A stretch of DNA of 30,000 bases from Symbiodinium natans (GCA_905221605.1 CAJNDS010002065.1:170001-200000); one strand, 5' to 3'. Shown: positions 1 through 8,739, counted from the stretch's first letter. Notes: generated from the sequence alone by a model not told the origin. Numbers and translations are program-made.

Positions 1-51
1 TTTAGGGTTTAGGGTTTAGGGTTTAGGGCTTAGGGCTTAGGGTTTAGGGGG
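1..51 (+). repeat. Interstitial telomeric array, TTTAGGG x7
   Basis: Four perfect TTTAGGG units, two CTTAGGG units and a final TTTAGGGG run from the window edge. The array may continue upstream. Opposite-orientation arrays follow within 300 bp, so this is not a chromosome end. Confidence 0.95.
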
Positions 52-69
52 TTGAAAGGAGGGCTGCTA

Positions 70-206
70 CTTGGAGGTTCACGGTACTTATTAACCAGTT
101 TTAACTGTGCTAACCCACTGATAAGCCCCTTAAGTGCCCTCAGATGGTTAAAGTTGCAGTGAAAAGTACAGCTGTGATTGGTGATTAAGTACCATGAACC
201 TCCAAG
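70..206 (+). mobile_element. MITE-like element, family C copy 1
   Basis: Terminal inverted repeats start CTTGGAGGTTCACGGTACTT at the left and end in the complement (AGTACCATGAACCTCCAAG) at the right, about 25 bp each with a few mismatches. The element is 137 bp and non-coding. It is flanked by TA on both sides (68-69 and 207-208), which fits a 2-bp target duplication. The reverse complement of the element at 25054-25198 aligns along its whole length, including the interior (AAGCCCC..AAGTGCCCT, ATGGTTA), so this is a real dispersed family. No transposase is present. Confidence 0.85.
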
Positions 207-296
207 TATAGAGCTACAACCGAGGACTGTAGAGGGGCCCGGGGAGGGGGGGGGGCGGGGGTTGGCGGCTTTGACTTGAGTTTTACCCCCAACCCT

Positions 297-511
297 CCAA
301 ATCCGAAACCCCCTAAACCCCCTAAACCCCCTAAACCCCCTGAACCCCCTAAACCCCCTAAACCCCCTAAACCCCCTAAACCCCCTAAACCCTAACCCTC
401 CCCCCCTAACCCCTAACCCCTAACCCCTAAACCCTAACCCCTAACCCCTAAACCCTAAACCCTAAACCCTAAACCCTAAACCCTAAACCCTAAACCTTCA
501 TTCGGATTTGG
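297..511. mobile_element. Inverted-repeat element filled with telomeric array
   Basis: A perfect 11-bp inverted repeat, CCAAATCCGAA (297-307) and TTCGGATTTGG (501-511), brackets a telomeric array almost exactly. It could be a foldback element invaded by telomeric repeats, or a duplicated break end around an inserted array. No target duplication is evident. Confidence 0.5.
308..497 (-). repeat. Interstitial telomeric array with 9-bp, 7-bp and canonical blocks
   Basis: Three blocks follow one another: about nine CCCCCTAAA 9-mers, then CCCCTAA 7-mers, then canonical CCCTAAA units. The change of unit type along one array indicates separate local amplifications. Confidence 0.95.
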
Positions 512-593
512 GAAAGTGGCGCCGCGGCAGCCCCCAACGCCGCAGCGGCAGCCCAGCCGAGAGGTGCTGGGGCCTCGAAGATGCTTCAGGTTG

Positions 594-730
594 TAGGGCT
601 TAGGGTTTTAGGGTTTAGGGGTTTGGGGTTTAGGGTTTCGGGTTTAGGGTTTAGGGTTTAGGGGTTTAGGGTTTAGGGTTAGGGGTTAATTAGGGTTAAG
701 GGTTTAGGGTTTAGGTTTGAGGGCTTAGGG
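594..730 (+). repeat. Interstitial telomeric array, degenerate
   Basis: Roughly 18 TTTAGGG-like units with TTTTAGGG, GTTTGGGG, TTTCGGG and TTAGGGG variants. It faces the opposite way to the array at 308-497, 100 bp upstream. Confidence 0.9.
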
Positions 731-930
731 CTGCAGGCTACGGGTTCCAAGATTTTTTGCCCACCCTTGTCTGTCGTTTTTGGTGTTCTTCTTGCCACCT
801 GCCTAGATGACTTCATTGTGCTGGGGAGATACAACAACCTCGTCCCTTGGAGGCTTGGAGGTTTGGGGCCAAGTCTTGTCAAGCTTTCGACGGAATCGCA
901 ACTTTGTGTGGCGACTTATGCGAGACAGAT

Positions 931-1026
931 ACCAGGATGGGCTATGAGGCCTGATCATTCCCATAATCCACCCTAACAAAGGGGCCTTTTTTTAAGGGGT
1001 TCTAGGGTACCATAGCCCATCCTGGT
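931..1026 (+). mobile_element. MITE-like element, family B copy 1
   Basis: Terminal inverted repeat ACCAGGATGGGCTATGAGGC at the left, with ACCATAGCCCATCCTGGT at the right. The element is 96 bp. Its interior aligns with the reverse complement of 27702-27791 (CCCATAA, AAAGG, TTTAAGGG, TAGGG in the same order), so these are two copies of one family in opposite orientation. No clear target duplication and no coding potential. Confidence 0.8.
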
Positions 1027-1086
1027 TGAGGTTCCAAGGCTCCACCACCGGCTTGTGAAGCCCCATGCCAATTGCATCTCCGGGCG

Positions 1087-1120
1087 CCCCTAAACCCTGA
1101 ACCCTAAACCCTAAACCCTA
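1087..1120 (-). repeat. Short interstitial telomeric array
   Basis: About four CCCTAAA units, one of them CCCTGAA. Confidence 0.85.
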
Positions 1121-1193
1121 GTGGAACAGGGCACACAAAGGAGCGGAATGTACCCCTAAACCCATTTTTCCATCTGGGCAGAAAAGGGGATGT

Positions 1194-1286
1194 CCTAAAC
1201 CCCTTCTTGCCCCAAACCCTAAACCCTTTTTTCTAAACCTTAAACCCAAAACCCTGAACCCTGAACCCTGAACCCTGAACCCGAAA
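1194..1286 (-). repeat. Interstitial telomeric array, CCCTGAA-rich
   Basis: Scattered CCCTAAA units, then a run of four CCCTGAA variants ending in CCCGAAA. Non-repeat bases interrupt the left half. Confidence 0.85.
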
Positions 1287-1441
1287 CACAAACCCACATC
1301 CCCCCAAAAAAACATTCGCCCACTCTGAAGCCGCAGAGGCGTGTCGAAGCAGCGCCGTCCATACGAAGAAGCCAAATTTCCACATGGGCAGCTCATCAAC
1401 AACCCCTGGGTGGGAGGCTTGTGTGAGAGTCGCCCAAGACC

Positions 1442-1490
1442 GGGTTTGGGGTTTAGGGTTTAGGGGGGTTTAGGGTTTAGGCGCTTAGGG
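1442..1490 (+). repeat. Interstitial telomeric array, degenerate
   Basis: TTTAGGG units with G-run expansions, merging into a G-rich stretch up to about 1515. Confidence 0.85.
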
Positions 1491-1514
1491 GGGGTGGGGG
1501 GGGGTGAGGGGTGA

Positions 1515-2741
1515 CTGCGGAGATTCCTCCGTGAGCGTACGGTTTTCTAAGGGGAGCTTAGAATTCCTTGAACCCTTGGAGGTTCGGGCTCAACAACGCA
1601 CGAGCATGTAGAGGTTCCAGGCCCCCACCTTCCAAAATACAGTCTCTTGGACTCTCACTGGCCAAGCTCGAATACCAATTGCACACCCCAAGGGGCGGAA
1701 TATCCACAGGCCCACGGACAGGCCCCTCTGTCGCGCATCGTCCTTATGGACTTCAGAGGCTCTAGAACTTAAAGACTCGACTCCCAATCTACAAGCCCCA
1801 AAGTTTTCCTCTCTGTCCTCAACCCCCCCCGCATGGATTTCTGTCAAGGTCTCGTCCTGCGGTGGTCTCCAACAAACAGTGGCTCTTGCTGGTGTTGATT
1901 GCTGGTGCTGCCATTTTTTGGCACCCCTCTAGCACTGCACTACGCGTATGCAAAGTATCTAGGTCATCCCACACCACGCAGTCCACGATCAACAAAGCTA
2001 GATACCAAGCACCCACTCAAACTCCCTTGGGGGAGGACCTAGATACCGTACCGGCAATGTTCCCGACCTAGCGATTCGCCCGCAGACAGCACACGAGAGG
2101 CCATCTACCTCCCTATGCCACACTTCTTTCAGGGCCAGGTATTGCAGTCAAATGTCAAGCGCTGAGTACAGACAGCCACTGACCACCCCCGTTAGTAAGT
2201 AACCCGAAGGAGTCCAACAGGCCGGGGATTGGAGCAACTGAACAGTGGCCTGAACCCAACTGCACCAACCTTCGATTTGCAAATGCGATAGGACGTCAGG
2301 GCGGAGCGCAGCCAGCCGAGACAAAGAACGAGTCACACACGCGAACACACACACACACACAAGCTAAGAGAGCCTGCCCGCCTGCCTTAGCTTGGCACCC
2401 CCTCAAACCGTCAAGGGGGTGGGGATTTCACTATGGCGATGGCCGTGCAGCGTGGGTTAAGTTCCAATGATTCTCCGGCCTGACCAGAATCGACCGCTAG
2501 AATTCCCCGGCCGCCTGTACTGCAACATCTCTTCAACCCTAACCGCGACAGATACAATTCTGAACGCATTCACATATGTTCTACTGACAATTTCGTGTAC
2601 AGATGAAGCAAACACTTCCTTGCAGCCTAGAGGCAGCATGCGTCAGCGCCAGGAAACTAAAGGTCAGGGCGGAGGCTGAGCAGAGCCAGCGGAGGAGCAT
2701 GGCCTGCTGACTTGGCTACGCGGCTACTCCTCGCAACCACT
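1515..2741. other. Gene-free interval, nothing recognised
   Basis: Only short open frames (under 90 codons) in several registers. A (CA)n microsatellite lies at 2345-2361. An 11-bp CTTGGAGGTTC near 1575 matches the family C terminus but has no partner arm. Confidence 0.5.
2345..2361. repeat. (CA)n microsatellite
   Basis: Uninterrupted CA dinucleotides. Confidence 0.9.
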
Positions 2742-2742
2742 G

Positions 2743-2801
2743 GGGTTTAGGGTTTAGGGTTTAGGGTTTAGGGTTTAGGGTTTAGGGTTTAGGGTTTAGG
2801 G
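2743..2801 (+). repeat. Interstitial telomeric array, about 8 perfect units
   Basis: Near-perfect TTTAGGG units; flanks show no long duplication. Confidence 0.95.
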
Positions 2802-2969
2802 ACTGAATCCCAGCTAGTATCTAGAACCTGGCTCAAGACTCAAGGTTAAAGTGCCCCCCGAGGCTACTGCAAAGAGTGAGTCACACAAAGTGGCGTTAAA
2901 GATCCAACAAGAGCCAATGCCACAAGCACGTGATCAGCATGGACACTATCGAAACAGCAAGCCGTCGCT

Positions 2970-3110
2970 TTTAGCTGAGGGTAAAGGCAAGAAAGGGAAA
3001 CTGGGCAGGTAAGTGTGAGGCCGAATGCCAGGGCAAAAGTGAACATGAGGATAAGGGTGAGGGCAATTGAGCGAGGGGATGGGCGACGGCGAGGGTGAAG
3101 GCAGTTCATA
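2970..3110. repeat. Cryptic purine-rich 6-bp periodic repeat
   Basis: The plus strand repeats GAGGGT, AAGGGC, AAGGGA-like hexamers for about 140 bp, very imperfectly. The complementary strand stays open in two frames, giving a Pro-Ser-rich and a hydrophobic peptide. These look like by-products of the periodicity rather than genes. Confidence 0.6.
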
Positions 3111-3458
3111 ATTAGGGCGTTTTTGAGGGAATCTGCGTGTTGGGTTTCTGGCATCCAGGCCGGAGGCGGGGGGACGTGAAAGGGGGCGCGAAAGAAGGTG
3201 AGAATGGAAAGCGGTGGGCAAAGGAGAAGCCGCAAAGGAGTAGCCGCAGGCGAAACACGTGCGCGCGATTCCGCCTTAAAAGGCTCAACCACTCGTCACA
3301 CTGGCGTCGTCAAACTTTCGAAATCGTCTTGTTTCAACCTCTCAAAAATCGTGACCCCAAACAGGTGTCAAACTAATCTCTCTCATGTTCTCTCCACATG
3401 TTCTCTCCAGGACTTTCCACCCTGAGCTTCGAAGAAAGTTGCCCCTGACACCCCTCGG

Positions 3459-3586
3459 CTTACTGTTGGTTAGCAGGGAATGAGGGATTTCGGGCCCTAT
3501 AGATACCCTTTAAGGGATCATATAGGGCACCTCATCCCCCCATTCCCTGCTAACCCCTAAACACTAAACCCTAAACCAACAGCAAG
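3459..3586 (+). mobile_element. MITE-like element, family A copy 1, arm interrupted by telomeric repeat
   Basis: The left arm starts CTTACTGTTGGTTAGCAGGG. The right arm is its complement (CATTCCCTGCTAACC then AACAGCAAG) but is split by 22 nt of CCTAAAC-type telomeric repeat. TCGG occurs directly on both sides (3455-3458 and 3587-3590), a 4-bp target duplication. The core GGGCCCTATA..TACCCTTT is shared with 18742-18822. Removing the insert leaves a 106-bp element with well-paired arms. Confidence 0.88.
3556..3577 (-). repeat. 22-nt telomeric insert inside a transposon arm
   Basis: Three units (CCTAAAC, ACTAAAC, CCTAAAC plus one base) interrupt the right arm of the family A element. The uninterrupted arm is inferred from the left arm and from the copy at 16605-16727. 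Confidence 0.85.
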
Positions 3587-3731
3587 TCGGAGCCTTCTCC
3601 CAGCGCGGCAAGGTGGCGAGCCACAACACTGTGGCCGCCAAGCGCGGGACGGGCCTCGACTCTAAACATCGCGAAGCCTTGAAACATCGCCGGTTTAGGT
3701 TTTTTTGCCACCCGACTAGCCACGGCAATGC

Positions 3732-3756
3732 GGGTTTAGGGTTTAGGGTTTAGGGC
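3732..3756 (+). repeat. Short interstitial telomeric array
   Basis: About three and a half TTTAGGG units. Confidence 0.85.
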
Positions 3757-4031
3757 TTCCCTCCCACAAATGCTGTGAATGCAATGTCGTGGCACATGAT
3801 GCGGCAAGCAGATTGGGTGCCCGTCTCCACAGCGAAACATTTAAAGCGACAAACCTCAGTAACCTGAGACAGCTACAGCCTGAGTCCTGTCCCATCACGT
3901 TCTTCCTTAAGCCATCCCCAACCCCCTTCAACTCCACGCCCAAGCCAGGGTTTTCTTGAAGCCCTTCGCCGGGTCGCGCAGTCCCTGGCAAGCCGGCCAA
4001 ACAGCGCAAGGCGGCGAGCCTTAGACACACT

Positions 4032-4100
4032 TAGTTTAGGGTTTAGCTTGGGATGTTCCCCCTAAAACAGTCCTTAAACGGGATCCCAAGGTTTAGGGGT
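4032..4100 (+). repeat. Short telomeric array split by a small hairpin
   Basis: GTTTAGGGTTTAG is followed by a 45-bp segment bounded by CTTGGGAT (4048-4055) and ATCCCAAG, after which GTTTAGGGG resumes. The interior shares ACAGTCCTTAA with the arm of the element at 28856-28970, so it may be a small relative inserted into a telomeric array. Confidence 0.5.
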
Positions 4101-4575
4101 TATGGGTAGTGGTCGTGCAGCCCTTCACCTTTTTTCCACGCGCTGAGTGTTTACTAAGGCTAAGGGGGATACAAGCTCACAGCGCACCGTGCACAGCCAT
4201 GCGCAGTTCCCCAAACTCTTCTTCTTCTTCCTGCGTCTTCTGACCCCACAACCCACGGACTAACCGAGTCCAAAGCCACATCAAGCAGTCTCTCGCACAA
4301 GAGTGTCCACACTGGCTTGGATTTCGATCGGCGCCGAGACGGTTCCAAGATCCGGCTCGATGACGGAGCAATTACTGTGCCAGCACAGCAAAGTTCATGT
4401 AAAAAAAGTCGCGCAGCCTAAACACGGATGTCTCAATGCATTCTGTCGAACCTCACAAATCCCAGCGCTCTCGGGAAGAAGTAAGTGCGAAGTTGATGTG
4501 GTGCGGTTCCAGGGCCCTAGCTGATTGCAACTCTCTGCCCGAACCCTGCCCGAACCTGAGAGTCCTGCAGAAACA

Positions 4576-4935
4576 TCAGCCCGACATACGTCCGGGCCGT
4601 AGCTGAGGCTCGGACCAGGCGGCAGTCAGGCCCAACTGCCGAGGCAAATCCCCTGCGACGGAAACGCTTGGGGGCTTGGGGATGCCGCCGTTGATGGCCA
4701 ACGCGTTTGCAAGAGTTTGGCTTGGCTGGGCGGCATTAGAAAGCACTTCCGATAGATTCCCATAAGCGAAGGCATCTTGGGACCCCTTACATGTCGAAGC
4801 TTTGAAACCCTCAAAGCCTTCAACCAAGTCGTGGCCCACAGTCGGCTCAAAGGCTTGGAGTGTCGGCCGGGGGATAGAGATGCGTAGAATGACGTTCTTG
4901 TTCGCAATATAAAAAAAGCACGGATTATGGCACAT
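4576..4935 (-). CDS. Possible exon or gene fragment, unknown function
   Basis: A 119-codon open frame with protein-like composition in its middle, for example RISIPRPTLQAFEPTVGHDL followed by EGFEGFKAS, and no low complexity. I recognise no domain, signal peptide or membrane segment. A second minus-strand frame (4626-4958, 110 codons) is also open, which weakens the case. The first Met is only the first in-frame ATG; in a genome rich in introns the true boundary may be a splice site. There is no supporting neighbour. It may be a single exon, a decayed gene or chance. Confidence 0.22.
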   Translation of the reverse strand: MCHNPCFFYIANKNVILRISIPRPTLQAFEPTVGHDLVEGFEGFKASTCKGSQDAFAYGNLSEVLSNAAQPSQTLANALAINGGIPKPPSVSVAGDLPRQLGLTAAWSEPQLRPGRMSG

Positions 4936-5385
4936 CTATGGGGCTCGGGACACCTCAAGACCTAGCACCCATGTATGCTTGTCGGGCGGCCGGTGGAGCA
5001 GCCGCAGACGCAGGACGTGCCCATGGCGACCATGGTCCACAGCACCTGGCCCACGAACTCGAGATCAGCGAGAGAGCTTCGGGTGGTGCCCAGGGTAGGA
5101 GCATCATGTTCGGACCCTCCAGAAGCGGCTAAACCCAAGGTCCAGGCTCTGAATCCAGCCTCGAAACAACTCTGAGCTCCGGAAAGCAACCCCAAACCGC
5201 GGCCTGACTCTGCAGCGTCTGTTGGAGCCTCTCTTTGTACCTCAGCCAGGCGGGTGACCATAGTCCTGAGATTTAGCGTTTGAAGCCCTCAACCGTCAAC
5301 TCTGAGACAAGGCGTCGTCCTGAAGCTCTCCCGTCACACATGAGACTTCGGCTTCTCAGGTCTTGAGACTCGATTTGCAGGCGGT

Positions 5386-5469
5386 CTAGGGTTTAGGGTT
5401 TAGGGTTCAGGGTTTAGGGTTTAGGGTTTAGGGTTTAGGGTTTAGGGTTTAGGGTTTAGGGTTTAGGGC
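5386..5469 (+). repeat. Interstitial telomeric array, about 12 units
   Basis: Nearly perfect TTTAGGG with one TTCAGGG unit near the left. Confidence 0.95.
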
Positions 5470-5875
5470 TTTGGTGCAGCAAACTCCACATGCAAGCCCT
5501 GAGTTCTGGCTCAAGGCGCATAGTCGTCGGCTCGCCACTTTCCAGGGGCCAGGAGGCTGGAGGAGCCTGGTCAAGATTGAGGTCGTTCACCAAAGGGTGG
5601 TGTCGGAAGGCTGTTGCCGCAACCCTACACCCTAAGACCCTACAGTTCGCGGTCCTTGAAGTACTAGGAGCAAGCCCAAGGATTGGATCTCCTAGGGCAT
5701 GCGAAGTCGGAAGTGAAGCAGGATCTGCCCCACACTCAAAGCCTCCAGCTGAAGGTCTTAACAAGAACCCCCAAAAAACACAGAAAATAATCCCTATATT
5801 GCCCTTACAAAGAAGAATCCGTTGCATTTTGTAATTGTTGGTTTTTGGTTTTGGGGGGAGGGGGTTCTTAAGCAA
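5456..5875 (-). CDS. Open frame overlapping repeats, doubtful
   Basis: 139 codons. The C-terminal residues (SPKP) are read from the telomeric array at 5386-5469, and the N-terminal third lies in the inverted-repeat element at 5745-5890. Only the middle (about residues 43-130, GGFECGADPASLPTSHALG onward) is unique sequence. No domain is recognised. The plus strand is open over the same stretch (5490-5834). Probably not a gene. Confidence 0.12.
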   Translation of the reverse strand: MLKNPLPPKPKTNNYKMQRILLCKGNIGIIFCVFWGFLLRPSAGGFECGADPASLPTSHALGDPILGLAPSTSRTANCRVLGCRVAATAFRHHPLVNDLNLDQAPPASWPLESGEPTTMRLEPELRACMWSLLHQSPKP

Positions 5876-5890
5876 ATGGTAGATAGTAGA
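5745..5890 (+). mobile_element. MITE-like element, family D copy 1
   Basis: Left arm CTTAACAAGAACCCCCAAAA pairs with the right arm GGGGGTTCTTAAGCAAATGG with small gaps. The right terminus TTCTTAAGCAAAT.GTAG is shared with 17131-17150, and the TTAAGAACCCCC block with 10361-10372. Boundaries are approximate because no target duplication is visible. Confidence 0.6.
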
Positions 5891-6157
5891 TGCAGGTATT
5901 ACGGCGCCAGATGCAAGTTAAGCCTGTGACTTAGGGCCTCGGGGCTGGTGTTCTTTGACCCGCCAATGCGATGGTGGCTTCGTCCGAATGATAGGGCATC
6001 TTCTGCGTACATCTGCAAAAGCCCAAAAATGCAACTTCAATGTTCCCCTACAGTAAGAAAACCCGAAAGTTAAGTTGGGGCTTCCACTTTTGGCTTAGTA
6101 AGTTTGCCGCCTGCCTAGATGACTGCAGACGCACTACTGGCGGTCCACCTTACCGAA

Positions 6158-6417
6158 TTAAAGCAACTCAGCATGTCGTGCCAATGCTGCCTCGATGATG
6201 CGCGACAACTGCGCGAGGTCTATCTTTCCTGACATGACAGGGGTACACATGGGATGCCCAGCTGCTGGTAATACTTTGGTAGGTAGCACAAGTAGGAATC
6301 CAGCTGCTTCAAGATCGCCCCCCCATGTACGCCGCACTGCCGCAGCAAGGAAAACCACGTGTGCCAGCCTATGTCTCCATGGCTTAATTTCATTGAAGGC
6401 GATGCTTCCGAAAGCAC
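6158..6417 (-). pseudogene. Exon-like segment with two overlapping open frames
   Basis: One minus frame (6220-6417) reads HGDIGWHTWFSLLRQCGVHG and then LKQLDSYLCYLPKYYQQLGIP. A second (6158-6358) ends MSGKIDLAQLSRIIEAALAR..HAELL and stops. Both look protein-like, with the better stretch switching frame near 6230. Just upstream of the second stretch the minus strand reads CCCCTGTCATGTCAG then GAAAG, a plausible AG acceptor. It could therefore be two exons, a frameshifted relic or coincidence. No family is recognised. Confidence 0.22.
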
Positions 6418-6425
6418 CGGCTGAG

Positions 6426-6516
6426 CCCCTAAACCCCCCTAAACCCTAAACCCGAAACCCTGAACCCTAAACCCTAAACCCTAAACCGCCTAAACCCTAA
6501 CCCTAAACCCTCAACC
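6426..6516 (-). repeat. Interstitial telomeric array, degenerate
   Basis: About a dozen CCCTAAA-like units with CCCGAAA, CCCTGAA and CCGCCTAAA variants. Confidence 0.9.
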
Positions 6517-6634
6517 CGCAAACCCACTTCCGGCTGTGGCAAGCTGCGCGTGACAGGATGCCGTGGAAGGTCGGTCAGCAACCACAACTGCGGCCCATCG
6601 CACTTTCAGATTGAGGGTCGGGTCCCGTCTATAC

Positions 6635-6683
6635 ACCCTAAACCCTAAACCCTAAACCCTAAACCCTAAACCCTAAACCTAAA
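6635..6683 (-). repeat. Interstitial telomeric array, about 7 units
   Basis: Perfect CCCTAAA units. A 6-bp inverted pair TCCCGT / ACGGGA flanks it, too short to weigh. Confidence 0.95.
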
Positions 6684-6689
6684 CGGGAG

Positions 6690-7511
6690 TTACATGATCC
6701 AGGGCCGGGGTGTCCGCTTTTCGTGCTGGAAACCGTAGTTGAGGTGAAGGCTTTCGAGTGGTGCTTTACTGGTTTGGAGACGGAGGCTACAGCAAACTTC
6801 GAGCGCTTCGCATCACCAAGAGTGACGAACATGCTCAGATCCCCATACGTCCACATCGAAATTTCCACATCCAGCTTCTCCTTTCCGGGCCTGCACCCGC
6901 GGCGGCAACTTTTGCCGCACAGCGTCGAGGACACGATCTGGCCTCCTCAGTGAAGGGAGCAGGGGAGCAGACGTCTCAACGGCGAGGTCCTTAGAGCGTG
7001 TGACCTCAACATGTCGTGAGAAGTGGGGTTGCGCTATCACGACATAGGGGCGTCAGTATATCGCCCCGTGCAGGTCTGGGATGCACCACCGGGTAAGCCC
7101 CGAATGCCCTAGACTCCGAGCTGGGTGCATGGCATCTGCTCCCCGGACAGGGCCACGAAAGCGTGAAACTGCTCGCTGGCGCTGTCCTTGGTGGCTACGG
7201 CGCTTCTTATTGAAGCCGAGACGATCAGATGCGATCTAACGTGGCTTGGGTTCCTGAAGCGGGCAGTGAACCTGAAAAGTAGGTACCTGGATACCCGAAC
7301 ACCAACACCCCATTGTTGACGAGGGCTTGGGGGCCAGCCCTGAACCGAAAGCTACACGATGAGGGAATCCTTGTGCAAAGAGGCCGGAAGGATCTTCCCA
7401 GCTTGAACGCCGGGAGTGCCAATGATGGTGTCCTCACCACTTTCAGAGAGCGAAAGATGGACTGAGATCCTCACCTACCTGTGTGATTAGCCCGAAGATG
7501 GCCGATGCTGG
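6690..7511. other. Gene-free interval, nothing recognised
   Basis: Unique sequence with open frames below 95 codons on both strands and no recognisable domain, repeat or RNA gene. Confidence 0.5.
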
Positions 7512-7558
7512 ACCCTACACACTAAACCCTAAGCCCTAAACCCTAGACCCTAAACCCT
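7512..7558 (-). repeat. Interstitial telomeric array, imperfect
   Basis: Six units, including CACTAAA, CCCTAAG and CCCTAGA variants. Confidence 0.88.
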
Positions 7559-7833
7559 GGTTGTCCTCCACGGCTGTCATGTCGACCCACTTTCCGCCTG
7601 ACTTCGCCATCATGTCGGCCCGACCCTTGAAAACAATTCCTGGGCCAGTCAAGGTGTTGTGGGTTCATCAGAGTATATAAAAAAAAATGAACCAACTAAA
7701 TAGCTGTAGGTTGAACTGGGCTCAACAAATGGGCGCATGGCTTGGCTTTAGGGTTTAGGCAAGGGGTGCCCATCTCGAGGAACTCGCAAAGCGCTGCAGA
7801 CGACGAGCACAAACCCGACGGGCCAGTGAGGCT

Positions 7834-7902
7834 CCCTAAACTCTACATCCTAAACCCTAGCCTTTTTGAACCATGAACTCTCAACCCTAAACCCCAAACC
7901 CT
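7834..7902 (-). repeat. Decayed telomeric units
   Basis: Two short clusters of CCCTAAA-like units separated by about 25 bp. A lone pair of TTTAGGG units lies just upstream at 7748-7760. Confidence 0.7.
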
Positions 7903-8002
7903 GGCTCCAACAGTCAGGCAGGAAGCCGCCACGCTCGCGGCGAACCAGGTCACTCGTCCGGAAAAAGCGCCTGCTCGGCAACTCGGGTCCTCTCTGATTA
8001 GC

Positions 8003-8160
8003 TGTTCCTCTTGTTATCTTTTTGATTTTACTTTTTCTATATTAGTAGTACATGTTGTACATTTTTCATAATTTGTGCATTTTTATAGTTTGTATTCAGA
8101 TACCGCTGCATGATTATGTTACTTTCTTATTTTGCTATAATGCTAGGTTTCTGCCTCACA
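8003..8160. other. AT-rich island
   Basis: Strongly T-rich plus strand (TTTTTGATTTTACTTTTTCT and similar), in clear contrast with the surrounding mid-GC sequence. Edges are sharp. I see no inverted repeat or gene in it. Confidence 0.7.
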
Positions 8161-8197
8161 TGGTCCAACCCTGCAATCAAGGTAGGCCGGCAGGCGT

Positions 8198-8494
8198 TTG
8201 CACCCCCAAAGTTTTAGCGGTTGCATCGAGATGTGTCACGAGTTTGTGGCTTTCGCTAGGGATTCTTCTGTGAAAGAAGCAGTGCTAATCAAAGTTAGCT
8301 CGCGATGCTTTGCGACGCACACACATCGAAACGAAGCCTACACCCCGAACGATCGCAGCATTTCCTGGGACACTCTCGCCTCAATACCTGAAGTCTCTAC
8401 GCCAGCCGACCTGAACGCAGAAGGCCTAGATGTCAAAAGCCACATCCCTGGAGCTAGGACAACGCAAGATCCCAACATCCGAAACTATGTGTAG
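8198..8494 (+). CDS. Possible exon, unknown function
   Basis: 98 codons directly downstream of the AT-rich island. The last third (SWDTLASIPEVSTPADLNAE..) has normal protein composition. No domain is recognised, and the length is within chance expectation for this window. Confidence 0.13.
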   Translation: MHPQSFSGCIEMCHEFVAFARDSSVKEAVLIKVSSRCFATHTHRNEAYTPNDRSISWDTLASIPEVSTPADLNAEGLDVKSHIPGARTTQDPNIRNYV

Positions 8495-8694
8495 ACCCTG
8501 CAGCTGAACATCCTGAAAGCGAGAAACTTACACTGACCATCCTGAAGTTGACCACAAAACTCCGAAGAAGTCTGGGACGCAGGCTGGTTCTCGTGCACTA
8601 TAAACACATCCTTGGATGATTGTGCTTTGGTCAGAAATCATGGGGATCACTGCCCCCCTACTCTCGATCAACCAAGAAGCAATCTAAAACTTGA

Positions 8695-8739
8695 CTAAAC
8701 CCAAAACCCAAAACCCAAAACCCAAAACCCTAAACCCAA
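8695..8739 (-). repeat. Telomere-variant array, CCCAAAA
   Basis: Four CCCAAAA units then one CCCTAAA. Homogeneous for a variant that is rare elsewhere in the window, apart from TTTTGGG at 10632-10655. Confidence 0.9.

Noticed and set aside
1-51. True chromosome end
   Set aside because: The array is short, includes variant units, and is followed within 300 bp by arrays of the opposite polarity; the same pattern continues to the far end.
1574-1586. Third copy of family C (CTTGGAGGTTC)
   Set aside because: Only 11 bases match the terminus, with no partner arm within 200 bp and no interior similarity.
2864-3292. 142-codon minus frame with a membrane-like segment
   Set aside because: The hydrophobic alternation comes directly from the 6-bp periodic repeat at 2970-3110.
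5499-5512. Spliced-leader remnant (TCTGGCTCAAG)
   Set aside because: Only the last 11 bases resemble the end of the dinoflagellate leader and the upstream half is absent. Similar partial matches at 2828 and 27826 fit chance.
6627-6689. TCCCGT / ACGGGA inverted arms around an array
   Set aside because: Six bases at this distance are expected by chance among about 50 arrays.
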